DNA of 64,000 bases from Alteromonadaceae bacterium M269 (GCA_004353515.1 SMNZ01000002.1:1-64000), one strand, 5' to 3'. Positions 1 to 6,873 are shown, counted from the stretch's first letter. Translations and numbers: made by a program. Notes: a model not told the origin generated them from the sequence alone.

Positions 1-490
1 CATAACTTTCAATGGCGGTTTTTACATTTGAAAAGTCAGTGCCATTGAAATCCTGTACCCACTCATTGATAAGTGCTTTAGCTTCATCGGCCTTCGGGGG
101 AATATAGACGGCTTTTTCTCGCGATTCACCAAGCCAGTTTTGTTTATCTCGGATAGCACCTGCTTTTTCATGCTTAGGCATTAACAAGCGATGAACAGAG
201 CACAACACATTGAGTGACATCACATTGGCTTGCAACATGACATCTTTAGCTTGCTGATACTGCGCTAAGGTTTGATTGAGGTCATTGGCTAAGGTATTAG
301 ACTTATCAATACCTAAGCGTGCTAGTTCAAGTTGCACTCTTGAGACTGAGCGGCATTCTCTTAAAGCCACATCACCGCATAAAAAGCGGGAAAGGTAGTG
401 ATTTAATGAAAACCTACCAAAGCAACTGACCTGTTTATTTTCAATAAAAGAGCAATCCCAATTCCTTGCTCGAGAATCCGTGTTCACCAC
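1..490 (-). CDS. Fic family protein, N-terminal part (runs off the window)
   Basis: The minus strand is open from a GTG at 488-490 (or the adjacent GTG at 485-487) to the window edge, about 163 codons. The translation shows the N-terminal helical domain of Fic proteins followed by the linker that precedes the catalytic core: LHRLLMP-like (VHRLLMPKHEKAG), RDKQNWLG and AVYIPP-like (KAVYIPPKADEAK). Fic proteins usually transfer AMP from ATP to target hydroxyls. The catalytic HPFxxGNGR motif would lie left of the window and cannot be checked. An in-frame TGA lies four codons upstream of the GTG pair, so the start must be GTG or a non-standard codon; no clear ribosome binding site is seen. On a mobile element this could be a toxin or a host-modifying enzyme. 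The family call is quite sure, the activity is not. Confidence 0.75.
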   Translation of the reverse strand, partial: MVNTDSRARNWDCSFIENKQVSCFGRFSLNHYLSRFLCGDVALRECRSVSRVQLELARLGIDKSNTLANDLNQTLAQYQQAKDVMLQANVMSLNVLCSVHRLLMPKHEKAGAIRDKQNWLGESREKAVYIPPKADEAKALINEWVQDFNGTDFSNVKTAIESY

Positions 491-637
491 AATTCATCCA
501 TCGTGTGTGCTATTCAATGAGAAATAAGGTATCCATCACATTTGCATAAAACAAGGTAAATTTTATGAACTGATTTTCACGACTTAGAAAGGTTTGAGGG
601 AGCAAAACCTACCAAGCATGCGCCCTCAGAAGAGGTA

Positions 638-747
638 TGTAGGACGGGAGATGACAGAGGTAAAGTAATCGTCTTACAGAAAGTTAGGAAAATGTCCTAC
701 AGGCTTGTGAGAAATATCTTACACAAGCAGGGGCATATGTCTTACAG
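638..747. repeat. iteron-like direct repeats, GTCYTACAG
   Basis: GTCTTACAG occurs at 671-679, GTCCTACAG at 694-702, a degenerate TATCTTACA at 715-723 and GTCTTACAG again at 739-747. Start-to-start spacing is 23, 21 and 24 bp, close to two helical turns. The reverse-oriented core TGTAGGAC is at 638-645. They lie upstream of the fic gene and downstream of a small minus-strand gene. Phased repeats of this kind bind a replication initiator or a repressor; which of these is unknown. Confidence 0.6.
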
Positions 748-782
748 GTGATTGACAGTCGTTTATTTATCAAACTGCCACC

Positions 783-950
783 TTAGAATAAGGCTAGCTC
801 ATATTTTAGGCTTTGCAATAATCCATGTAGTTTTTGCCGTTCATACTGTCTGATATGTTGACTGTTTAATTCACGACATAGTGATACGTAAAGCCCTAAG
901 ATCTCAGATTTAGTTTTTGAGTGTAAGTTGAACTGTATTGTTAACCTCAT
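783..950 (-). CDS. small hypothetical protein
   Basis: An open frame of about 55 codons, rich in Leu, Tyr and charged residues, with no signal peptide or membrane segment. The ATG at 948-950 has AAAGG about 8 nt upstream, so it is a better start than the ATG at 966-968. The product would be a small helical protein (…SLCRELNSQHIRQYERQ…). No family is recognised. It lies between the GTCYTACAG repeats and a long hairpin, within the mobile element. It could also be a chance frame. Confidence 0.35.
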   Translation of the reverse strand: MRLTIQFNLHSKTKSEILGLYVSLCRELNSQHIRQYERQKLHGLLQSLKYELALF

Positions 951-983
951 AAGATATACCTTTCTCATTTAAGGCTTAATATC

Positions 984-1029
984 ACCATCAAGCCTTTCTT
1001 CGCCCCTTACTGGGAAAGGCTTTGATGGT
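984..1029. repeat. imperfect 15-16 bp inverted repeat (hairpin)
   Basis: ACCATCAAGCCTTTC at 984-998 pairs with GAAAGGCTTTGATGGT at 1014-1029 with one bulged base and a 15-nt loop. On the plus strand it is followed by a short T-rich run, and on the minus strand it forms the 5' leader of the small gene at 783-950. It could be a terminator, an attenuator or a protein-binding site. Confidence 0.55.
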
Positions 1030-1180
1030 TATTTTGCGTTTGAATAATGGAATGGCGTAAGCAAAAGCAGTTTAGACTAAAGTTGGTAAATAAAAAAACC
1101 GTGCTCAGTAGACATATAACGGATAAAAAATTATCATGCGCGGTAATTGTTATTGTATGATGTTGTGACCTCTATATCGT

Positions 1181-1510
1181 ATGGCTAGACGCAAAAAGAT
1201 TGATATTGCTTTGCTCAAAATGATGAGAAAAGAAGCCGAATTCACTCAGAAAGAATTAGCTTTGCGTATTGGTATCAGCCGAGAGACAGTTTCTGCTATT
1301 GAACGAGGCGTACCAGAGACAATAAACAAACTTGAAACCGATGTTGTCTCAAACTGGCATATTGTCTGCCGACAAAAACTTAGTCCTGATACCGATACAG
1401 AATTCTTAAGTCATATCCTTCAGTATTTTGGATTTTCCGAACAAAATTTGATTAAATTAGCGAAAAAATTAACGCGTTCAAATGATGGAGTAGATGGCGG
1501 TAAAGGATAG
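1181..1510 (+). CDS. XRE-family helix-turn-helix regulator
   Basis: A 109-aa protein with a basic N-terminus (MARRKK) and a clear HTH at about residues 12-45: LLKMMRKEAEFTQKELA, RIGISRETVSAIERG, the Cro/CI fold recognition pattern. The C-terminal 60 residues lack a known sensor domain. It probably binds DNA as a dimer and represses itself and the membrane-protein gene 43 bp downstream. The 210-bp upstream gap is AT-rich and has no obvious ribosome binding site for this ATG. Small regulators of this kind control maintenance or transfer genes on integrative elements. Confidence 0.8.
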   Translation: MARRKKIDIALLKMMRKEAEFTQKELALRIGISRETVSAIERGVPETINKLETDVVSNWHIVCRQKLSPDTDTEFLSHILQYFGFSEQNLIKLAKKLTRSNDGVDGGKG

Positions 1511-1553
1511 ATAGCTGTCAAAAAACGCGTTTAAAACCTAAAAGTTATTCGCT

Positions 1554-2264
1554 TTGAGCAGCAAGATTTACCTTCACAAATTCTTATTTTATCTCACGCC
1601 TCCATTAATCGCCGTGTTGCTCTATTTTTATGGCGATAACGAAAGATACTTTGATGCGATTTATGTAAGTGCGCTTATCGTAAGCTGTGTTTTTTGTTGG
1701 CAAGATAAAGATGCTTTAGGCGCTATGATTGCAGTTATAGCGTATTTCATCATATCCGAATTATTTTATGCAATCCCAGATTCCTTGGTGAATGCTTTTT
1801 GTATTTATATTGCCTGTCTGATTTTATCACTGTACTTTTTCCGCGATGTCACGGCCAAGATACTTCTTGCTTATGTCATCATGACGATGGGCGTTGAGAT
1901 TTATTGGTTGCAGATAGAATACGCCAACAAGCCGCGCATGTTGTATTACATTTCGACTATGGCACTCACAATCGGATTGCGTCAGCTCTTATATCAGCGT
2001 GTATTCATTATGTCTGAATATTTTGGCTATAGCTCAAGCAGGTTAAGGTTAGATATCCATGTCGGCTTGATATTTTATGCTTTCTATATTCTGGTTGCGC
2101 TTATGGCAGGTGAGTATTTCATCAGGCATTTGCTTGGCGTAAAAAGCGCACTTTTTATCTACAATATTTATACGCCTGTTTCTAACTTCCTGTCTGCCTT
2201 AACATTGTGTGTTGTTTATATGAATTACTTCTATAACCAGTCACAAAAACAGCTTAACCGCTAA
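1554..2264 (+). CDS. polytopic inner-membrane protein, unknown function
   Basis: A 236-aa protein with about six to seven hydrophobic stretches spread over its length, for example FYLTPPLIAVLLYFY, LIVSCVFCW, AMIAVIAYFII, FIYIACLILSLYFF-like and FYAFYILVALMAG. No family motif is recognised. The start is TTG with no convincing ribosome binding site, and no ATG occurs in the first half. It lies between an XRE regulator and a 53-aa secreted peptide, all on one strand, so it may be an exporter, receptor or immunity partner of that peptide. That link is inference from position only. Confidence 0.65.
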   Translation: MSSKIYLHKFLFYLTPPLIAVLLYFYGDNERYFDAIYVSALIVSCVFCWQDKDALGAMIAVIAYFIISELFYAIPDSLVNAFCIYIACLILSLYFFRDVTAKILLAYVIMTMGVEIYWLQIEYANKPRMLYYISTMALTIGLRQLLYQRVFIMSEYFGYSSSRLRLDIHVGLIFYAFYILVALMAGEYFIRHLLGVKSALFIYNIYTPVSNFLSALTLCVVYMNYFYNQSQKQLNR

Positions 2265-2383
2265 TTCTCCCTGTAATTTTTGCATTTCTGACCTGTGGCA
2301 TAATGTTCCCAAATGTGGATTGTGAGACACATTTTGAATTGGAGCTTAGCTCTACCTTAATCATACATATTAGGAATGTAATC

Positions 2384-2545
2384 ATGAAAAAATCAAAATT
2401 ACTTATCGCATCAATCTTAGTTTCCGCATCATTAGCGACTATGCCTGCCAGTGCTACCACAGGTAAGAAAGATCCACCTTTAGCACCAGAAATTCAAGCA
2501 ACACAATCATTTTCTGATTGGTTTATGAGCCTGTTTGATTTTTAA
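2384..2545 (+). CDS. 53-aa secreted microprotein
   Basis: The ATG at 2384 has AGGA 8 nt upstream, so it is preferred over the in-frame ATG at 2303. The product has a textbook Sec signal peptide: MKKSK, then LLIASILVSASLATM, then ASA. The predicted mature peptide is about 29 residues, starts TTGKKDPPLAPE and ends in an aromatic, amphipathic tail (FSDWFMSLFDF). It has no cysteine. No family is recognised. Possible roles are a signalling peptide, a bacteriocin-like toxin or a membrane-associated small protein. It follows the membrane protein by 119 bp. Confidence 0.65.
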   Translation: MKKSKLLIASILVSASLATMPASATTGKKDPPLAPEIQATQSFSDWFMSLFDF

Positions 2546-2930
2546 GATCGCATAGGTAATCAATGTATAAGTCGCAGGGGGAAAGGGCTTTCCCTTGCTT
2601 CGGTTGCTAAAGCATCCTTCACTACCCATTCTAACGGGAAGTGTCCCGTAACGCCCTCTATCTAAGGCATGCACTAACGTGCATCATTTTCTTATTTATT
2701 CTTCCCCGCAGGTCAGCGAATAAGCCTGTTCGATGCGATGAAAAAATACAGCATTTCTGCTCACCCGTTCCCTTCCTACGTCAGCGCATGCGGCTTGCGC
2801 TAAATACTGGATTTTTCCCTCTATGCATCGGGGCGTTCGCTCTCTCGCGTTGCTCCTTCTCTCTCTCTTTTCAGGGGTTTTCAACCCCTGCGGGGGTGCG
2901 TTTTTTTAACTTAAGAGAAGGAATTAAGAG
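2546..2930. promoter_or_regulatory. hairpin-rich leader upstream of ardA
   Basis: This 385-bp gap holds a chain of inverted repeats: GGGAAAGGGCTTTCCC near 2580, ACGGGA/TCCCGT near 2635, TGCAC/GTGCA near 2670, AGCGCA/TGCGCT at 2783-2801 and GGGGTT/AACCCC near 2874-2888, followed by GGGGGTGCG and a run of seven T. Plasmid ardA genes are known to be driven by folded single-strand promoters (Frpo/ssi type) that act on the entering strand during conjugation. This region may be such a promoter. A weak 97-codon frame here looks spurious. Confidence 0.45.
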
Positions 2931-3440
2931 ATGAATTCAGACTATAAAATCTATGTCGCAGATTTAGCAGCCTATAACAGTGGACAGTTACACGGTGTTT
3001 GGATTGATGCGTTATCCGATGATATTCAAGACCAAATCAATGAGATGCTACAACAAAGCCCTGTCAAAGAATCAGAGGAATGGGCAATCCATAGTTATGA
3101 TGGTTTTGAAGGCGTTGATTTAGGCGAGTTTGAAAGCCTCGAAACTGTGCAAGAGATAGCCGCTTTTTTAGATGAATATGACGAATTCGGCGCGGCGCTG
3201 CTTAATCACTTCTGCAATGGTATTGATGAAGCCAGAAAAGCTGCCGAGGAATGTTATCAAGGCTGTTATGAGGATTTAGCCGACTATGCTAGGTCAATAA
3301 CAGAAGACACCACCGATATTCCTAGCCATCTACAATATTACATCGACTATGAAAAAATGGGACGGGACATGGATATGAGCGGCGATATCTACACCATCGA
3401 CATCGACCACCAACAAACACATGTGTTTTTAAATTATTAA
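2931..3440 (+). CDS. ardA: ArdA antirestriction protein
   Basis: ArdA mimics the shape and charge of B-form DNA and blocks type I restriction-modification enzymes, which protects an incoming element. The 169-aa length matches the family. Recognisable family blocks are YVADLAAYNSGQLHGVWIDA at residues 8-27, EEWAIHSYDGFEG near 55, and SLETVQEIAAFLDEYDEFG near 76. The C-terminal part reads YIDYEKMGRDM, then SGDIYTID, then HVFLNY. The protein is strongly acidic, as expected for a DNA mimic. GAAGGAATTAAGAG just upstream gives a good ribosome binding site for the ATG at 2931. It sits behind the hairpin-rich leader, which suggests expression early after transfer. Confidence 0.93.
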   Translation: MNSDYKIYVADLAAYNSGQLHGVWIDALSDDIQDQINEMLQQSPVKESEEWAIHSYDGFEGVDLGEFESLETVQEIAAFLDEYDEFGAALLNHFCNGIDEARKAAEECYQGCYEDLADYARSITEDTTDIPSHLQYYIDYEKMGRDMDMSGDIYTIDIDHQQTHVFLNY

Positions 3441-3756
3441 TAGTGTGTTTTAGGCTTTGCCCTAAACCCTGACCATGCTACATCTAAATCACGTTGTTTG
3501 GTGTTCATACCATCACCGCCGCTTTTCAGTTCCACACGTTCACTAAAAACGCTGGGACTGTTAAAAGAAAGGAAGGTGATTGAATGTGAGCAAAGAAAAA
3601 GGGACATTAATACTGTCCCTCAATCTAAAATGTAGATGGATAAATATTTCTATCCGCATTACCAAATAAACTAGGTGTCGCTCATGACTGCCCGTTGTGG
3701 GCGGCACCGATTTTTATTTTATGCGCTATTTCTTAACATCCTGTCAATAAAAATCC
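3441..3756. other. non-coding stretch with two hairpins
   Basis: No convincing gene is seen. GGGACA/TGTCCC form a short hairpin near 3601-3618. GGTGTCG and CGGCACC pair around 3670-3706, followed by GATTTTTATTTT, which resembles a plus-strand terminator downstream of ardA. Confidence 0.35.
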
Positions 3757-3936
3757 TTATGCGCCGCTAAATGCTTGGTTCATTCTGCCCCATGTATCAG
3801 ACATGAGCGCATCCCGTTTGTCTTTCAATCGGTCATAGTTCTGCTGCTTCTGACTTGATTGCGGGTCAGCCGCCAGTGCTTCATAGGCTCTATCTAATTG
3901 CCTTGTGACCTCTTGGACAGGCTCTATCATGCTCAT
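3757..3936 (-). CDS. 59-aa hypothetical protein, helical and charged
   Basis: A complete frame starts with the ATG at 3934-3936, preceded by AAGGA at 7 nt, and ends with TAA at 3757-3759. The product begins MSMIEPVQEVTRQLDRAYEA and ends MNQAFSGA. It is rich in Gln, Asp, Arg and Ala and likely forms one or two helices. No family is recognised. It is cytoplasmic, with no signal or membrane segment. It is transcribed away from the leader ORF at 4165 and shares a roughly 230-bp divergent promoter region with it. Confidence 0.55.
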   Translation of the reverse strand: MSMIEPVQEVTRQLDRAYEALAADPQSSQKQQNYDRLKDKRDALMSDTWGRMNQAFSGA

Positions 3937-4164
3937 ATCGCTATCCTTATGTGTATTTAACTGCTCATGTCAGTATGGGTGCTATGCTCTGATTTACAAT
4001 GATTGCAGCGTATTTTTCTCACCTTCTGTATCTGCAATCTAGAATTTAAATTAACCACTTTTTAACCTCTTTGCCCTATAGTAAAACTACCGAATTTAGC
4101 GTTTTTGCTAACGGTTGGGCGGGACAAACGGGCGGCAGGTTTAATGCACAAGGAAAGAGGCAAT

Positions 4165-4260
4165 GTGAAATTAATTTCAACCAACTTTAACTTCGTTAAA
4201 GGTGTTACCCCTATAGGAGTAGGGTTTTCAGAAACTGCGGAGGTTAACTGTGTCCTCTGA
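4165..4260 (+). CDS. 31-aa leader ORF overlapping the next gene
   Basis: A GTG at 4165 with the strong site GGAAAGAGG about 4 nt upstream opens a 31-codon frame. It begins MKLISTNFNFVKG and ends EVNCVL at the TGA at 4258-4260, 11 nt inside the gene that starts at 4250. The GGAGG used by that gene lies inside the leader's last codons. This is the layout of translational coupling, or of a leader peptide that sets access to the downstream start. The peptide has no known relative to me. Confidence 0.5.
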   Translation: MKLISTNFNFVKGVTPIGVGFSETAEVNCVL

Positions 4261-4846
4261 CTTAACCAAAACATTTGGTATCTCCACCGAAACACTATCG
4301 GGTGAAAGTCTAGAAGAATTGCGAGCGCATTACTTCACCCATGCCAATATGCGTGAACTGGACGATACGAGCGTGGGCGGTCTGCGTATCCAAGCAGGAA
4401 GCCGCAAACATACCGCCGACATGGAGCGTAAGAAGCAGCAAGCCACCAGTGACTTCCTGTTAATCGAACAACTCACCAGACAATTAGAAGCCGTCACAGA
4501 AGGCATGGTTGCCAAGTATGGTGAAGGCTTCGCCGCCCAGTTTGCGGCGCAATATTTGGATAAAGAAACGTTTGAACGACTTAACCAGATTGACGACATC
4601 AACGAACGCCGTAAAGCCTTCGCTAAAGCTATTAATGACCGTATCAAAGACGGCTCTATTAATGCCGATGAGGCGTATGCTAATCCGGATTTAGCCGAGT
4701 GGCTGGGGAAGCATGAAGAACTACGCCGCGAACTAGGCAGTGCGTCCCCATTATATTCAGTAGAGGTCGAAAAAACTGCCGAAATATCTCCTGATACTTC
4801 GCTAGATAATGACTTACAGGAGTTTCTAAGTAACAACCCCATTTAG
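4250..4846 (+). CDS. hypothetical protein, 198 aa, coiled and acidic
   Basis: Starts at a GTG preceded by GGAGG with 6-nt spacing, which is stronger evidence than any later ATG. The product is soluble, highly charged and mostly helical (ELRAHYFTHANMRELDDTS, then long Glu/Lys/Arg/Gln-rich helices, then DINERRKAFAKAINDRI). No signal peptide, membrane segment or known motif is seen. It is translationally coupled to a 31-aa leader ORF. Its stop overlaps the stop of the convergent gene at 4843-5400 by 3-4 nt. The function is unknown; its position suggests a role in element maintenance. Confidence 0.7.
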   Translation: MSSDLTKTFGISTETLSGESLEELRAHYFTHANMRELDDTSVGGLRIQAGSRKHTADMERKKQQATSDFLLIEQLTRQLEAVTEGMVAKYGEGFAAQFAAQYLDKETFERLNQIDDINERRKAFAKAINDRIKDGSINADEAYANPDLAEWLGKHEELRRELGSASPLYSVEVEKTAEISPDTSLDNDLQEFLSNNPI

Positions 4847-5400
4847 CCAGTCTCTGGTAAATAAGCGATTTCGCTCTTAACCCACTTTTCTAGCTCTTTA
4901 GGTGAAATCTTTTTATCCGTGAAATAGATAAGTTTTGCTTCTGCTGCAAAGCTCTCAATATTCTTGATCGCTTCTAACGGGTTCATAGGGTTATATAAAT
5001 GACTACCTCCATTCATCATCATGGCAACACTAGAGCCATGACGATGCTCACTCTCAATAAACACTTTCGCTAACATGCCATTCTTAGCAAATGATGCCTC
5101 AATGTATTTGGCAATTTTATCTGGTGAATGCTGGCCTAAATCTTTGCCAGCATAAAAAGCCACGCCAACAGCAGGTGCAGTACATGAATAAACCATAGCT
5201 TTTCCTATGGGGGTACTTGTTGGGGGAAGATACTTATCAATGACTTCGCAACGCTTGGTAAACAGCTTGTCATGCTTACTGATTGATTGGTCGCTCTTTG
5301 AAGCTTCAAGTAATTCAGACGCTAATGCTAAATCCAACCGATTAGGCTGCGCCTTGTCTGCATGTGCTGCGCCAGCAACACACATCAGTATGCACGCCAA
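4843..5400 (-). CDS. hypothetical exported protein with an unclear start
   Basis: About 185 aa if started at the TTG at 5398-5400. The N-terminus then reads MACILMCVAGAAHA, a hydrophobic core and cleavage site with no basic n-region. The frame is open further upstream (RAEARVLLACILM…), where two Arg would complete a normal signal peptide, but only ATA or similar codons are available before the TAG. The mature part has Cys in TKRCEVID and YSCTAP, and ends with a helical domain (ISPKELEKWVKSEIAYLPETG). No family is recognised. Probably periplasmic. Confidence 0.6.
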   Translation of the reverse strand: MACILMCVAGAAHADKAQPNRLDLALASELLEASKSDQSISKHDKLFTKRCEVIDKYLPPTSTPIGKAMVYSCTAPAVGVAFYAGKDLGQHSPDKIAKYIEASFAKNGMLAKVFIESEHRHGSSVAMMMNGGSHLYNPMNPLEAIKNIESFAAEAKLIYFTDKKISPKELEKWVKSEIAYLPETG

Positions 5401-5438
5401 TAAAACCCTTGCTTCAGCTCTTATATCTGATAGTAATG

Positions 5439-5571
5439 AAAACGACCGTTTTTGCTAGCCTTTGTCATATCAACAAAAAAGCAAATGCGTCATGTGCTAA
5501 ATGATTGATTTTACATGCAATGGGGAAAAGCAAGATGACAGAGCAGAGAAGACACAAAAAACGGTCGTTTT
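5439..5571. promoter_or_regulatory. paired AAAACG-N2-CGTTTT dyads between divergent genes
   Basis: AAAACGACCGTTTT at 5439-5452 and its exact reverse complement AAAACGGTCGTTTT at 5558-5571 lie 119 bp apart, centre to centre. Each is itself a 6+6 dyad with a 2-bp centre. They flank the divergent promoters of the exported-protein gene (left) and the serine recombinase gene (right). They could be operators or the crossover and accessory subsites of the recombinase. Confidence 0.55.
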
Positions 5572-5641
5572 TGTCTATCATCCCCTTATCATCTAAAGCA
5601 CTGAAACCGTTTCATTTCCTCGGTTTTATAAAGGGGAAATC

Positions 5642-6076
5642 ATGGCAAAAATAGGCTACGTTCGCACCTCAACCAACAAACAATACACCGACCGCCAAAT
5701 TAACGAACTGGAAGCTGTCTGTGATAAGGTCTATGTCGAAGACGGCGTATCCGCCCGTAATAAAAACCGTCCCATTTATCGCCAAATAATCGCAAACCTA
5801 ACGGAAGGCGACGAACTCACCGTCATGTCCTTCGACCGAGCCTATCGCTCGGTCATTGAAGGTTTGCTATCCCTCGACGAACTCACCGAACGTAAAATCA
5901 CCTTACGCTCTCTAAGCCAACGCGTTGACCCCACCACACCTGACGGTCGGTTGTTCTTTACCATCATAATCGCCCTTGGTGAATGGGAAGTTGGCATCAA
6001 CACATGGCGCACCATCCAAGGGCTTAAAGCCGCTGTAAAACGCGGCAAGCGATTAGGCAGGCCACCAAAACGTTAA
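5642..6076 (+). CDS. serine recombinase (resolvase/invertase type) without HTH
   Basis: A 144-aa protein with the resolvase catalytic domain: IGYVRTSTNKQ with the nucleophile Ser10 and Arg8, and MSFDRAYRS, matching the DRxxR motif of gamma-delta resolvase. It ends at GKRLGRPPKR, where the roughly 40-residue DNA-binding HTH of Tn3-type resolvases would begin. The E-helix start, normally AxxERxxIxERT, reads GEWEVGINTWRT, so a conserved Arg is Val. It may act without the usual HTH, bind through a partner, or serve as a regulator. AAAGGGG precedes the ATG. The paired dyads upstream are candidate sites. Confidence 0.8.
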   Translation: MAKIGYVRTSTNKQYTDRQINELEAVCDKVYVEDGVSARNKNRPIYRQIIANLTEGDELTVMSFDRAYRSVIEGLLSLDELTERKITLRSLSQRVDPTTPDGRLFFTIIIALGEWEVGINTWRTIQGLKAAVKRGKRLGRPPKR

Positions 6077-6132
6077 TACCCATTTTCAACACCGACGTTA
6101 AACAAGGAACTAAAACGAAAGGAAATCAAACA

Positions 6133-6324
6133 ATGAACAATGACGACGACACTATCGAATCATACCGCGAGATGCTCTACTTCTTTCGCGATATCTTAAA
6201 TGCACAGATTGATTGTGACCGCTATGTCAGCAGGATAATCAAAGGCGAAGACTTGATACCCCTAGACCAAGCCATTAGGGATTTCGTTGAAGAAGAATTA
6301 GAGATTGATAGGCAATCCTTATGA
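6133..6324 (+). CDS. microprotein A of a paralogous pair
   Basis: A 63-aa acidic helical protein with an ATG 13 nt after the sequence GAAAGGAAATC. Key stretch: YREMLYFFRDIL, then RIIKGEDLIPLDQAIRDFVE. The next frame encodes a protein with the same pattern, and the two overlap by ATGA. No family is recognised. It follows the recombinase gene by 56 bp on the same strand, so the three are probably co-transcribed. Confidence 0.6.
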   Translation: MNNDDDTIESYREMLYFFRDILNAQIDCDRYVSRIIKGEDLIPLDQAIRDFVEEELEIDRQSL

Positions 6325-6491
6325 GCATTATCACAGAAGAAGCTGAACACTACCGAAAAACACTGCGCTTTCTCGCTGATTTTTTGTGGACGCAATCCAG
6401 TAATGATGCATTTATTTTAGAGCTAATAAAGGGGGATGATTTACCAGACTTTGAGGCCACTGTAAGAGCGTTTGTTGACATACCCCGTTGA
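6321..6491 (+). CDS. microprotein B of a paralogous pair
   Basis: A 56-aa frame starts at the ATG that overlaps the TGA of the previous gene (ATGA). The product aligns with its neighbour: HYRKTLRFLADFL matches SYREMLYFFRDIL, and LIKGDDLPDFEATVRAFVD matches IIKGEDLIPLDQAIRDFVE. The shared motif is roughly [IL]IKG[ED]DL…A[IV]R.FV. This is good evidence that both frames are real and arose by duplication. The function is unknown. Confidence 0.65.
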   Translation: MSIITEEAEHYRKTLRFLADFLWTQSSNDAFILELIKGDDLPDFEATVRAFVDIPR

Positions 6492-6552
6492 TACCATGGC
6501 TATTAAATTCATAACCTTTATCAATGGATAATATTTTGCTCTTCATGTTTAA

Positions 6553-6873
6553 TTGACACAATACAGATATATATCAGGTTATACGGCATTGAAAAACTGG
6601 CTAATCCTTATTCTCGTGGTGCTTGTCGCTTGGAAACTCTATACTCAAAATCAAGCAACAACGCCTCAAGCTATAGCGCCTACTCAACCCATTGTTTTTG
6701 AGCCAGTAGAAAAAGAGTTCAAGCCAACCATCACCTATCACTGTGATGGCCGCCAGAACTGCTCCCAAATGCGTTCATATGACGAGGCGCTGTATTTCCT
6801 GAAAAACTGCCCCGATACCAAAATGGATGGTGATAACGATGGTATTCCCTGCGAAAGGCAGTTTGGACGCTGA
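6553..6873 (+). CDS. membrane-anchored Excalibur-domain protein
   Basis: The protein has an N-terminal membrane segment (NWLILILVVLVAWKLY), a Pro/Thr/Gln-rich spacer, and a C-terminal cysteine-rich domain with DGDNDGIPCE, the signature of Excalibur domains (EF-hand-like calcium loop). Four cysteines (YHCDGRQNC, KNCP, PCE) probably make two disulfides in the periplasm. No ATG is available. TTG at 6553 or TTG at 6589 (MKNWLI…) are the candidate starts. Excalibur domains often tail secreted nucleases or envelope proteins, but no nuclease domain is present here. Confidence 0.7.
   Translation: MTQYRYISGYTALKNWLILILVVLVAWKLYTQNQATTPQAIAPTQPIVFEPVEKEFKPTITYHCDGRQNCSQMRSYDEALYFLKNCPDTKMDGDNDGIPCERQFGR

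Noticed and set aside
2641-2934. A 97-codon plus-strand frame upstream of ardA
   Set aside because: It overlaps strong inverted repeats, has an odd composition and no ribosome binding site; the region is better read as a leader.
4330-4842. A long minus-strand frame opposite the 198-aa gene
   Set aside because: It mirrors a frame with a strong ribosome binding site and is Ser/Leu/Arg-biased, as expected for an antisense shadow.
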